Below, in pieces: positions 38,741 through 46,860 of a stretch of 64,000 bases of DNA. This stretch comes from Streptomyces sp. BK239 (lineage in GTDB: Bacteria; Actinomycetota; Actinomycetes; Streptomycetales; Streptomycetaceae): assembly GCF_004217285.1 (NCBI RefSeq), contig NZ_SHKS01000001.1, forward strand, positions 1,185,195-1,249,194, given 5' to 3'. Position numbers and translations under genes: made by a program. The notes under the pieces were generated by a model. The model was not told the DNA's origin and did no database searches. It saw only the letters and a program-made list of their open reading frames with translations. The first letter of the stretch is position 1. Every line of letters begins with the position of its first letter.

Positions 38741-39322
38741 CTACAAGTTCGTTCTCCACCCGGTCCGGCGGGAGCCCGCCTCAGGCACTGGTGCCGCACG
38801 CGGCTGCCCGTTGTCGCCGGCGTCCGCTGCCGCGGCCGTATCGGGTACGACGAGCAGCTTGCCGGTGGTGCGTCGAGCCTCCAGATCGCTGTGGGCCTGG
38901 GCGGCCTCGGACAATGCGTAGCGGCCCGTTACGGTGACTTCAAGCGCCTTGGAGCGCACCCACTCGAACACATCGGCGGCCCGTCGGAGCAGTTCGGACC
39001 GGTCGGCGATGAAGTCCCCGAGGCTGGGCCGGATCAGGGTCAGCGAACCGCCGTGGGCGAGCCGAATCGGATCAAACGGAGGCACGGCACCACTTGCCGC
39101 GCCGAAGAGCACGAGATGGCCGCGGGTTCGCAGGCTGGCGAGGCTCGCATCGAAGGTGTGCGCGCCGACGCCGTCGAAGACAACCGGCAGTCCCTGACCG
39201 CCGTTGAGCCGCCTCACCTCGGCTGCGAGATCGTCGACTGCGGAGGAAAGGATCACCTCAGCGGCCCCGGCACGCTTCGCAAGCTCGGCCTTCGCCGTGG
39301 TCGACGTCGTGCCGACTACTCC
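38741..39322 (-). pseudogene. 5'-truncated quinone oxidoreductase remnant
   Basis: The minus-strand frame encodes about 190 residues of the C-terminal part of an NADPH:quinone oxidoreductase (zinc-alcohol dehydrogenase superfamily): GVVGTTSTTAKAELAKRAG, VVFDGVGAHTFDASLASL, GHLVLFGAASGAVPPFDP and LEARRTTGKLLVVPD. The full family has about 325 residues, so the N-terminal half, including the catalytic domain and the first part of the Rossmann fold, is gone. Homology begins right at the end of dapA, whose stop at 39316-39318 lies in another frame. No start codon or ribosome binding site supports separate translation. Confidence 0.75.
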
Positions 39323-40230
39323 GGGCTCGTCATGAGGTGGTCGTAGGCCGCTCGGAGGGCGCCGGTCGTTTCCGGGGTGGCGGGGAGCAGCGGGGGGCGG
39401 AGCGGGCCGGAGGGGAGGGCGAGGGAAGTCAGGAGGGCCTTGGCGGTGACCGTGCCGGGCAGGTCCGTGGCCATCATCGCCTCGATGAGGTCCAGCGCGC
39501 GCAGCTGGAGCCGGGCGGCCTCGCGGGTGTCGCCCCGGTCGAACGCGTCCAGGATCGAGCGGAGCCGGCGCGGGGCGACGCCTGCGACCGTGCTGACGTA
39601 GCCGGCCGCGCCCACCGCGTACAGGGCGAGGATCTGCTCGTCGCAGCCCGCGTAGTACGCCAGTCGGGTGCGGGCCAGGATCTTCTGGACGCCCAGGAGG
39701 TCGTTGGAGCAGTCCTTCACCGCCACGATCCCCGGGTGCTCCGCGAGCCGGATCATCGTCTCCGGCGTGATGCGCACGCCGGTGCGGCCGGGCACGTCGT
39801 ACAGCATCACCGGCAGCTCGCAGGCGTCCGCGACCTCGCGGAAATGGGCCTCCAGGGCGTCCTGCGGGGGTCTGCTGTAGTAGGGGGCGGCGACGAGGAC
39901 GCCGTCCGCGCCGGCCTTCCCTGCGGACAGGGCGAGATCGACGGTGTGCCGGGTGTCGGCGGTGGTCACGCCCGCCAGCAGCGGCACCCCGTCGCCGACG
40001 GCCTCGCGTACCGCCCGGACCAGCTCCGCCTTCTCCGTGTCCGACGTGGTCGGGGACTCGCCCGTCGTCCCCGACAGCACGAGCCCGTCGCAGCCGTGCG
40101 TGACCAGCCGGTCGGCGAGCCGCTGCGCGCCGTCGAGATCGAGCGCCCCCGACTCCGTGAAAGGCGTGATCATCGCGCAGAGGGCGCGGCCGAAGGGAGG
40201 GGCGGGGGTGTGCGGGAGTCCGGTTGTCAT
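39316..40230 (-). CDS. dapA: 4-hydroxy-tetrahydrodipicolinate synthase family protein
   Basis: DapA condenses pyruvate with aspartate semialdehyde, the first step of the diaminopimelate/lysine pathway. The 304 residues carry LSGTTGESPTT (about 53-63), MLYDVPGRTGVRI with the catalytic Tyr and Arg, and the Schiff-base Lys in IVAVKDCSND (about 170). The match to the dapA signature is good, but Streptomyces often have several copies. The 3' end abuts the truncated oxidoreductase, which suggests a past deletion or insertion here; the last few codons may come from that junction. Confidence 0.88.
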   Translation of the reverse strand: MTTGLPHTPAPPFGRALCAMITPFTESGALDLDGAQRLADRLVTHGCDGLVLSGTTGESPTTSDTEKAELVRAVREAVGDGVPLLAGVTTADTRHTVDLALSAGKAGADGVLVAAPYYSRPPQDALEAHFREVADACELPVMLYDVPGRTGVRITPETMIRLAEHPGIVAVKDCSNDLLGVQKILARTRLAYYAGCDEQILALYAVGAAGYVSTVAGVAPRRLRSILDAFDRGDTREAARLQLRALDLIEAMMATDLPGTVTAKALLTSLALPSGPLRPPLLPATPETTGALRAAYDHLMTSPE

Positions 40231-40388
40231 ACGGGTAGCTTCGGCCAGGCCGGGGGTGAAGCTCCACTTAAATCTGCTACGGGATAAACATCAGCGGTGC
40301 TGCATGATGAGTCGCATCGGTGGGCAGGGGTAGCGCCCGGCGGGTGCGGGTACCCGGGTGGTCCGGAACCGAGAGGAGGCGGAACACC

Positions 40389-40808
40389 GTGACCGGGACC
40401 ACGGACACCCGGCCCGTCCACGACGGGCACCACACGGTCGGCGAACTCGTGAACCAGGCCGGCGAACAGCTCTCCCAGCTCGTGCGGCAGGAACTGGCCC
40501 TCGCCAAGGAGGAGCTGACCGAGAAGGGCCGTCGTGCGGGGCGCGGCGGCGGAATGCTCGGCGGGGCGGGCGCGTTCGCCTACGCGGGTCTGCTCGGGCT
40601 CGCCGGGACGGGCGTCGCCGCACTCTCGCTGGTGCTGCCTCTCTGGGCGGCGGCGCTCATCGTCACGGCGGTGCTGTTCGCGATCGCCGCCGTGCTGGCC
40701 GTGACCGGCCGCAGCCAGCTGCGCCGGGCCACGCCCCCCACCCCCGAGGTGACCATCGGCAGTGTCAAGGCCGACGTCGAGGAGATCAGGGAAAGGGCGC
40801 ATCGATGA
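40389..40808 (+). CDS. Holin-superfamily-III (DUF1469) membrane protein
   Basis: The protein has 139 residues: a helical, charged N-terminus (VGELVNQAGEQLSQLVRQELALAKEEL, about 18-44), two hydrophobic helices (about 55-78 and 83-105) and a short tail. This is the actinobacterial phage-holin-like DUF1469 family, here a chromosomal stress or envelope gene rather than prophage. The GTG at 40389 has GAGAGGAGG ahead. It overlaps the DUF3618 gene by ATGA; the pair is a common Streptomyces two-gene unit. Confidence 0.88.
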   Translation: MTGTTDTRPVHDGHHTVGELVNQAGEQLSQLVRQELALAKEELTEKGRRAGRGGGMLGGAGAFAYAGLLGLAGTGVAALSLVLPLWAAALIVTAVLFAIAAVLAVTGRSQLRRATPPTPEVTIGSVKADVEEIRERAHR

Positions 40809-41368
40809 CGGACAGGACCACGGCGGCGGAGCTGCGCCGGCAGATCGCCGAGACGCGCAGCCAACTCGGCCACACGGTCGAGGAGCTGGCGGCGAAGACG
40901 GACCTTCGCGGACGGGCCCGCGCGCGGGCGGCGGACCTTCGGGACCGCGCGGGCGCGATGACGGTCCAGCTCCGCAGCACGGCGGCCCAGGCGGGTCACA
41001 CCGTGCAGGAGAAGGCCGGCCGCGCGACCCACACCGTGCAGAGCAGGGCCGGGCGTGCGACGCACGCGGTGCAGGACGGCGCAGGGCGGGCCGGTCACAC
41101 GGTCCAGGAGAAGGCGGGGCTGGCGGGCCACGCCGTCCAGAGCAAGGCCAGGGAAGCGGCCCTCACCGCCCAGGACAAGGCCGTGCACGCACGGCACGGC
41201 CTGCAGGAGACGACGTCCCGCGCGGGCCGCGGCATGCCCGAGGTGATGCGCGCCCCGGCGCGGTTCGCCCGGCAGCACCCGCGTCCGATGATCGTCGCAG
41301 CGGCGGCGGGCGCGGTGCTCCTCGCGGCGGGTGTCATGGGGCGGCGCAGGGCGGCGGCCCGCCGCTGA
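40805..41368 (+). CDS. DUF3618 protein with LEA-like 11-residue repeats
   Basis: The product has 187 residues. The N-terminal DUF3618 segment (RRQIAETRSQLGHTVEELAAK, about 11-31) is followed by about five 11-residue repeats of the type AGRATHTVQSR between about 62 and 115. A C-terminal helix at about 160-180 then probably spans the membrane. The repeat pattern resembles group 3 LEA or apolipoprotein-type amphipathic helices. It is coupled by ATGA to the DUF1469 gene. The function is unknown; envelope or desiccation protection is an inference. Confidence 0.85.
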   Translation: MTDRTTAAELRRQIAETRSQLGHTVEELAAKTDLRGRARARAADLRDRAGAMTVQLRSTAAQAGHTVQEKAGRATHTVQSRAGRATHAVQDGAGRAGHTVQEKAGLAGHAVQSKAREAALTAQDKAVHARHGLQETTSRAGRGMPEVMRAPARFARQHPRPMIVAAAAGAVLLAAGVMGRRRAAARR

Positions 41369-41395
41369 CGGCGGCCTGTGACGGCGGCAGGACGC

Positions 41396-41431
41396 AAGGG
41401 CCCGGCACCCCCGTGTGGGTGCCGGGCCCTT
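41396..41431. terminator. Terminator after the DUF3618 gene
   Basis: A 15-bp perfect stem (AAGGGCCCGGCACCC and complement) closes on the loop CCGTGT. It lies between convergent genes and can serve both. Confidence 0.88.
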
Positions 41432-41466
41432 CCGTGTGTGCCGGGCTGGTCGCGCGTCCCGCGCCC

Positions 41467-42501
41467 TCAGGCCGACGGCGCCGAGGGCGGCGGGGCCGAG
41501 CGGCCGCGCCGGGCCGCCGCCCACGTCGTGCGCAGCCATGCCGGCCACTTCCGGGTGTCCCGCGGCTCCACGTACGGCTCGGTGTACGGGGCCTCGGTCT
41601 CCTCCCGTTCCCGCCCGTCGCACACGATCGCCCGCTCCCGCGCCAGCTCCGCGTCGAACTCCAGCCCCAGCAGGATCGCCAGGTTGCTCAGCCACAGCCA
41701 CACCAGGAAGACGACGGCCCCCGCGAGAGTGCCGTAGGTCCGGTTGTAGAGCGAGAAGTTGGCCGCGTAGAGCGCGAACCCGCCCGAGGCGACGAGCCAG
41801 ATGAGGGTGGCGACGAAACTGCCGGGGGAGACCCAACGGAAGCCGCGGCCACGGACGTTGGGGGCGGCCCAGTACAGCAGGGCGATCATCAGCACGACGA
41901 GGAGCAGCAGCACCGGCCACTTGGCCACGCCCCACACCGCGATCGCCGCGTCGCCGGCCCCCACCAGCCTGCCCGCCCGCTCGGCCAGCGGCCCGGTGAA
42001 GACGACGATCAGCGCGCTCGCCGCCAGCATCAGCATCAGCGTCACGGTCAGCGCGAGGCGCAGCGGCGTCAGCTTCCACACCGGCCGGCCCTCCGGGAGG
42101 TCGTACACCGCGTTCGACGCCCGGATGAACGCGGCCACGTAGCCGGACGCCGACCACAGCGCGGCGAACAGACCGGCGATCGCCAGCACCCCGCTCGCGC
42201 CGCCGCTGTCGCCGAGCTGGACCACCGAGTCGCGCAGGATGTCCCGGGCCGGGCCGGGGGTCAGTTCCCCTATGTTGTCGAGGATGGCGTCGGTGGCGCG
42301 CCGGCCGACCACGCCCAGCGTGGACACCATCACCAGCAGCGCCGGGAACAGTGACAGCACGCCGTAGTACGTCAACGCGGCCGCCCGGTCGGAGAGTTCG
42401 TCGTCGAGCAGTTCTTTCGCCGTGCGCCGTGTCACCGCCCACCACGAACGGGCGGGCAACCGGCCGGGAGCACGCCCCGCCTCCTGCGAATCCTCGTCCA
42501 T
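41467..42501 (-). CDS. YihY/BrkB family membrane protein
   Basis: This polytopic inner-membrane protein has 344 residues and about six helices. The family hallmark ELSDRAAALTYYGVLSLFPALL is at about 34-55, and WSASGYVAAFIRASNAVYD and YNRTYGTLAGAVVFLVWLW follow. YihY was once called ribonuclease BN, but that assignment was withdrawn; the function is unknown. The ATG at 42501 gives the normal length, and the upstream open frame is not supported. It ends with a basic, Pro-rich tail. Confidence 0.9.
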   Translation of the reverse strand: MDEDSQEAGRAPGRLPARSWWAVTRRTAKELLDDELSDRAAALTYYGVLSLFPALLVMVSTLGVVGRRATDAILDNIGELTPGPARDILRDSVVQLGDSGGASGVLAIAGLFAALWSASGYVAAFIRASNAVYDLPEGRPVWKLTPLRLALTVTLMLMLAASALIVVFTGPLAERAGRLVGAGDAAIAVWGVAKWPVLLLLVVLMIALLYWAAPNVRGRGFRWVSPGSFVATLIWLVASGGFALYAANFSLYNRTYGTLAGAVVFLVWLWLSNLAILLGLEFDAELARERAIVCDGREREETEAPYTEPYVEPRDTRKWPAWLRTTWAAARRGRSAPPPSAPSA

Positions 42502-42568
42502 GACCTGCGTGTCTCCCGAAACGGGGCCGCGAACCGCGCGCAGGCCGGGTTCGCCCGGCCGGGAACCC

Positions 42569-42601
42569 GGGGCCGGCCGAACCGTGTGTCCGGCCGGCCC
42601 C
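42569..42601 (-). terminator. Terminator after the nuclease gene
   Basis: An 11-bp perfect stem (GGGGCCGGCCG and complement) with an 11-base loop lies 23 bases beyond the stop of the minus-strand nuclease gene. Confidence 0.7.
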
Positions 42602-42623
42602 GCCGGCCTGTGCCGGTCGCCGC

Positions 42624-44447
42624 CTACGGCTGGAAGCGCAGCACCTGCGGGTCGTGGTCGCTGATCTGGTCGTGGAACTCCGAGTTCACGTGCACGCTGT
42701 CGTACTCGAAGACCCCGCGCCGGATCGCCGGGCTGACCAGGATCTGGTCGAGGACCTGGCTGTTGCCCTGGTAGACGTAGGAGTAACGCTCCTCCCTCGG
42801 CAGCGACTTGATCGCGGACCACAGCTCGCCGTCGCCTTCGAGGACGTCCGCGGTGCCGGAGAACTCGAAGTCGTTGATGTCGCCGAGCGCGATGACGTTC
42901 GCCTTGCGCTCGGTGTCCAGGATGTCCTTCACGAACCCGTTGACCAGGGCCGCCTGCTGGTGGCGCTGCACCTCCGAGCTGCGCGCCGCCGGCTGGTACT
43001 GCGAGGTCAGACCCTGGTCGCCGCCCTTGGAGTTGAAGTGGTTGGCGATCACGAAGACCGTGCGGCCCTGGAAGACGAACTCGCCGACCAGCGGCTTGCG
43101 GCTGGAGTTGAAGGCGGTGTTCGCCGGGTCGATGCGGCCGGGGGAGACCGTCAGGGCCGCCTTGCCGCGGACCCCGGTGACGCCGGCCGCGGTCGTGGCG
43201 TCGCCGCCCGCGCGGTCGGTGAAGGAGACCCGCTCCGTGTTGAACAGGAACACCTGGCGGATGTTGCCGCCCGGCTCGCCGCCGTCGGCGTTGTTCACCG
43301 GGTCGACGGAGCGCCAGTCGTAGCGCGGACCGCCCGCGGCGACGATCGCGTCGATCAGCTTGCGCACCGTCTGCCCTGCGGTCACCGTACCGTCGTTCTT
43401 CGCGCCGTTGTCGTCCTGGATCTCCTCCAGGGACACGATGTCGGGCGACTGCAGGTGCTGCACGATCGCGGCGGCGTGCGCGGCGAAGGTCGTGTCGCCC
43501 GGGTCGAGGTTCTCGACGTTGTACGTCGCCACGGCCAGCTCGCGCTCGCCCTGCTTGCGCGTGGTCTCACGCTCCAGGCCGGCGCTCTCCAGGGTGCCGA
43601 TCCGGTTGCCGACCAGGGTGTACCCGCCGAACTGGTTGTAGTCCAGGGGGCCTTCGGTCACGCCCGCGAGCACGTCGCCGACGTTCGCCTTCGGGAAGGC
43701 GGCCACCGCGCCGAGCGACTGGATCTGGAGCCGGCCCGTGTTCTGCTGCTTGTACGAGCCGTAGACCGTGCCGCCGCTGGGGTTGGCGTTCTCCTGCGGC
43801 TTCACCGTGACCCACAGCTCGGTGTACGGGTCGGTCGCGCCGACCACGCGGGTGTCCTTGACCCGGATGTTCTGGCCCTCGAGGGACTCGTAGTAGTCCA
43901 GGGCGTACTTCCGCGGCTTCAGCGTCAGGCCGTTGACCGAGCCGTTCGCGGCCGGGTCGCCCTCCGGGGCGTACTTGTTCGGGACCGACCCGGCGTCCAC
44001 GACCACGGCGGCCGGGACCGGGTTGCCGCTGGAGACGACGGTGACCGTGGGCCGCACGATCTCGGTCACCGACTGGTTGCCGGTCGAGGCGCCGCCGGGG
44101 ACGAACTCCGAGACCGTGCCGTTCACGGTGACGGCGTCGCCCACGGCGACCTTGGGCGCGGAGCTGGTGAAGACGAAGACGCCCTCGCTGGTGGCGGGGT
44201 CGGCGTCCGGTGACGGGTCCTGGATCCAGAAGCCCCTGGAGGAGCCGTAGGAGCGCACCCCGGTGACGATTCCGGTGACGTCGGTGACCTGCTGACCGGC
44301 GTACGGGGATATCCGGGTGGTTCCCTGGATGTCGTGGATGCGCACGGCGTCGGCGTGCGCGGGCGAGGCGATGACGACGGCGGACGCCGCGGAGCAGACG
44401 GCGGCGACGGTGAGCGCGGCGAGACGCGCGGAAGACCTGCTAGGCAA
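42624..44447 (-). CDS. Secreted endonuclease/exonuclease/phosphatase family nuclease, TTG start
   Basis: This is an extracellular nuclease of the ExeM/NucH type, 607 residues. A signal peptide (RLAALTVAAVCSAASAVVIA, cleavage after SPAHA) is followed by an OB-like/lamin-tail-type region (about 30-290). The EEP catalytic domain (about 310-607) follows, with ATYNVENLDPGD, SLEEIQDDNG, ANHFNSKGGD, GDINDFEFSG and the final SDHDP. I set the start at TTG 44447, because it has GGAGGGA 5 bases ahead and gives a normal short signal peptide; no ATG or GTG fits. It probably degrades extracellular DNA for nutrients. Confidence 0.88.
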   Translation of the reverse strand: MPSRSSARLAALTVAAVCSAASAVVIASPAHADAVRIHDIQGTTRISPYAGQQVTDVTGIVTGVRSYGSSRGFWIQDPSPDADPATSEGVFVFTSSAPKVAVGDAVTVNGTVSEFVPGGASTGNQSVTEIVRPTVTVVSSGNPVPAAVVVDAGSVPNKYAPEGDPAANGSVNGLTLKPRKYALDYYESLEGQNIRVKDTRVVGATDPYTELWVTVKPQENANPSGGTVYGSYKQQNTGRLQIQSLGAVAAFPKANVGDVLAGVTEGPLDYNQFGGYTLVGNRIGTLESAGLERETTRKQGERELAVATYNVENLDPGDTTFAAHAAAIVQHLQSPDIVSLEEIQDDNGAKNDGTVTAGQTVRKLIDAIVAAGGPRYDWRSVDPVNNADGGEPGGNIRQVFLFNTERVSFTDRAGGDATTAAGVTGVRGKAALTVSPGRIDPANTAFNSSRKPLVGEFVFQGRTVFVIANHFNSKGGDQGLTSQYQPAARSSEVQRHQQAALVNGFVKDILDTERKANVIALGDINDFEFSGTADVLEGDGELWSAIKSLPREERYSYVYQGNSQVLDQILVSPAIRRGVFEYDSVHVNSEFHDQISDHDPQVLRFQP

Positions 44448-44702
44448 CGGGTTCCCTCCGGGGGACGTGCATGAGCGCCGGGACGAGGGTGAGGCGTGGG
44501 CGCGGACGGACGCGCGGAGAAAGGTCAGTGAACACCTGTCCCCCCAACTTCTACGCGCGTCAATCTCCTGCCTGCTCCGGCCAGTTGTCAAGGTTTCGGC
44601 CATGTACGGATGCCGTCCGGCAGATGAACCGGGCGGCATGGGTGGATATCCGTCTAGGCTGAGCCGCTGAGTGGCACCACGCGTTTCGAGGAGAACCAGC
44701 CG

Positions 44703-46187
44703 ATGTCAGACAGCTCGCCCCTGCCGCCCGTACGGCTGATCTCCGAAGCGGAGCTGGCACGCGACGCGCTGTCGACCCCGTTGCTCGCCCGGGCCGCCCG
44801 CCTCGCCCGCTGGGCCGGGCCCGACACCCTCGTCGACGCCGGGGGCGGACTCGTCGACGAACAGCTGCCGGCCGCCGCCGAACTCCTCGGCCTCACCGGC
44901 GACGACGCCGCCGCCTGCGCGAGCGAGGCGTGGCGGGTCGCGGTGGACACCGGTCTTGTCGAGATCACCGACGAGGAGAACGGCGCAGTCGCCCCCGGCG
45001 AGGAACTCGCCCTGCTGACCGGCGGTTCCCCGCACGAGGTGCTCGCCGTCTGGCTCGCCGCGCTGGAGACGGTCCTCGCCGACGCGAGCGTGCCCGACCT
45101 CGACGACCTGATCGACGCCATGGACGCCGACGGCGGTCATGTCGACTTCTCCCAGCTGGACTTCGACCCCGAGCGGGAGGCCGCCTTCCTCGACGGCGTG
45201 CTCGGCAACCTCTACCTGCTGACCGTCGGCGAGGACGGCCCCGGCGACGCGGCCGTCCCGCTGCCCGCACTCGCCGCCTCCATGATCGTCCCCGGTGACG
45301 CGGCCGAGCCCAGCAACGACATGCTGGAGCAGATCTCCGACGCGATGATGCGCCTCGACGACCAGTTCCGCCTGCTGGAGCCGATCGGCCTCGTCTCCTA
45401 CCGGCCCGTCGACGAGGCCCTCATGCGGGACGCCGACGAGAGCGGCGGGACCGCGGGGGCTGAGGTTTCCGGCGGGGCCGGTGGCTCGGGGGAGGGGGCC
45501 GCCGCCTCGGCCGACGACACCGAGGTCGCCCGCTACGGCATGGTCCGCCTCACCCCGCTCGGCCTGTACGGGCTGCGGGCGCGGCTGCTGGAGGCCGGCT
45601 TCACCGCGCCCGCCGTCGGCGACCTCGCCGACAAGGGCGCCGACGCCCTCCTCGACGGCAGCGCCGGGTACGGTCCGCAGGCCGCCCGTGCCGAGACCGA
45701 GCACTGGCTCGCCCGCCGCGAACCCGTCGCCGCCGCGCGCGAGTTGCTCGCCGCGGCCCGGGGCTCCGACGCGGGCGCGCCGCTGCGCCGGCTGCGCTGC
45801 CAGCAGGCCCTGTCCCTGGTCGGGGACCAGGCCGAACCGGCCGTGCGGGAGGTCCTGGACGACGCCGAACTCGGCGGTCTGGCCCGGGTCTGGCTGACCG
45901 AGCTGGGCGCGACCGACGTTCCGCCGCCGTCGGAGGCGATGATCTTCTGGCTCACCATCGACACCCTGGCCGCCCAGCTCGCCGCCGAGGGCAACTCCGA
46001 GGAACTCCAGGCGCTGGTCGAGGGGCTGGCCCAGCAGCACAGCGGGTTCTTCGCCGCGGCCTGGCGGGTCGAGCACCCGGCCACTGCGGACGTGCTGGAG
46101 GCGATGGGCCGCCTCCACCCCGACAAGCGCGTCGCCAAGGAGGCCCGCAAGGCCGCTTTCAAGGCCCGCTCCCAGCAGGGCGGCTGA
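44703..46187 (+). CDS. Conserved Streptomyces protein of unknown function
   Basis: The protein has 494 residues, is acidic and Ala/Leu-rich, with no signal peptide or membrane helix. I do not recognise a family. An N-terminal helical half (1-235), a Gly/Ala/Ser-rich linker (about 246-270) and a C-terminal helical half (about 275-494) are visible. The C-terminal half opens with MVRLTPLGLYGLRARLLEAGF, which looks like a helical-repeat protein. The ATG has GAGGAGAA ahead, and TAGGCT at 44655-44660 is a possible -10. It precedes a TetR gene by 26 bases, so the two may be one unit. Confidence 0.75.
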   Translation: MSDSSPLPPVRLISEAELARDALSTPLLARAARLARWAGPDTLVDAGGGLVDEQLPAAAELLGLTGDDAAACASEAWRVAVDTGLVEITDEENGAVAPGEELALLTGGSPHEVLAVWLAALETVLADASVPDLDDLIDAMDADGGHVDFSQLDFDPEREAAFLDGVLGNLYLLTVGEDGPGDAAVPLPALAASMIVPGDAAEPSNDMLEQISDAMMRLDDQFRLLEPIGLVSYRPVDEALMRDADESGGTAGAEVSGGAGGSGEGAAASADDTEVARYGMVRLTPLGLYGLRARLLEAGFTAPAVGDLADKGADALLDGSAGYGPQAARAETEHWLARREPVAAARELLAAARGSDAGAPLRRLRCQQALSLVGDQAEPAVREVLDDAELGGLARVWLTELGATDVPPPSEAMIFWLTIDTLAAQLAAEGNSEELQALVEGLAQQHSGFFAAAWRVEHPATADVLEAMGRLHPDKRVAKEARKAAFKARSQQGG

Positions 46188-46213
46188 CGCCGGTCCTGAG
46201 GAGGAGGCGCGGT

Positions 46214-46786
46214 ATGACGCCGGCCAGACCCATGCGCGCGGACGCCCGCCGCAACTACGAGCGGTTGCTGGAGGCGGCCGCCCAGGCCTTCGCCGAACAC
46301 GGGGAGGGCGCGTCGCTCGACGACATCGCCAAGCGGGCGGGCGTCGGCTCGGGCACGCTGTACCGGCACTTCCCGACGCGTCAGGCGCTGCTGGAGGCTG
46401 CCTACGTCGATCGGATCGAGGCGTTCGCGGTCCGCGCGGACGAACTCGGCGCGCGGCTCCCGCCGGGGGAGGCGCTGGTGGCGTGGCTGACCGACCTGTG
46501 CGCCGGCACGCTCCAGGTCCGCGGCTTGAAGGCGCTGCTGGGCTCGGCCGTCATGGACGGCGGCGGCCGTGCGGTCCCGGCGTGCGCGACGAGCGTGACG
46601 GAGGCGGCGTCCCGGCTGGTGGAAGCGGCGCAGCGGGAGGGGGCCCTGCGGACCGACGTCACCCCGATGGAACTGCTGCGGCTGGCGCACGGCCTGGCGA
46701 CGGCGGCGGAACTGACCGACGGCGGCGGTGACAGCATCCGGCGGTACGTCACGCTGCTGACCGAGGGACTGCGGCCGGGGCGCTGA
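46214..46786 (+). CDS. TetR family transcriptional regulator
   Basis: The 190-residue repressor has a TetR DNA-binding domain (about 9-57: LLEAAAQAFAEHGEGASLDDIAKRAGVGSGTLYRHF, shown in parts as AAQAFAEHGEG and GVGSGTLYRHFP). A ligand-binding helical domain follows. GAGGAGGCG lies ahead of the ATG. It follows the unknown gene at 44703 by 26 bases. The target is not evident; TetR proteins usually control themselves and a neighbour. Confidence 0.92.
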   Translation: MTPARPMRADARRNYERLLEAAAQAFAEHGEGASLDDIAKRAGVGSGTLYRHFPTRQALLEAAYVDRIEAFAVRADELGARLPPGEALVAWLTDLCAGTLQVRGLKALLGSAVMDGGGRAVPACATSVTEAASRLVEAAQREGALRTDVTPMELLRLAHGLATAAELTDGGGDSIRRYVTLLTEGLRPGR

Positions 46787-46794
46787 GGCGGGCG

Positions 46795-46823
46795 GCGGGC
46801 GCGCCTTCGGGGAGCGCGCCCGC
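46795..46823. terminator. Bidirectional terminator tetR/terD
   Basis: A 10-bp perfect stem (GCGGGCGCGC and complement) with a 9-base CTTCGGGGA loop lies between two convergent genes. Confidence 0.75.
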
Positions 46824-46860
46824 GGCTGCCGTGCGGGGTGTGATCGGACGGGGTCCGCGG

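Noticed and set aside
40389..41368. Prophage remnant because of the holin-like family name
   Set aside because: DUF1469/DUF3618 pairs are ordinary chromosomal genes in Streptomyces and no phage structural, integrase or attachment sequences are nearby.
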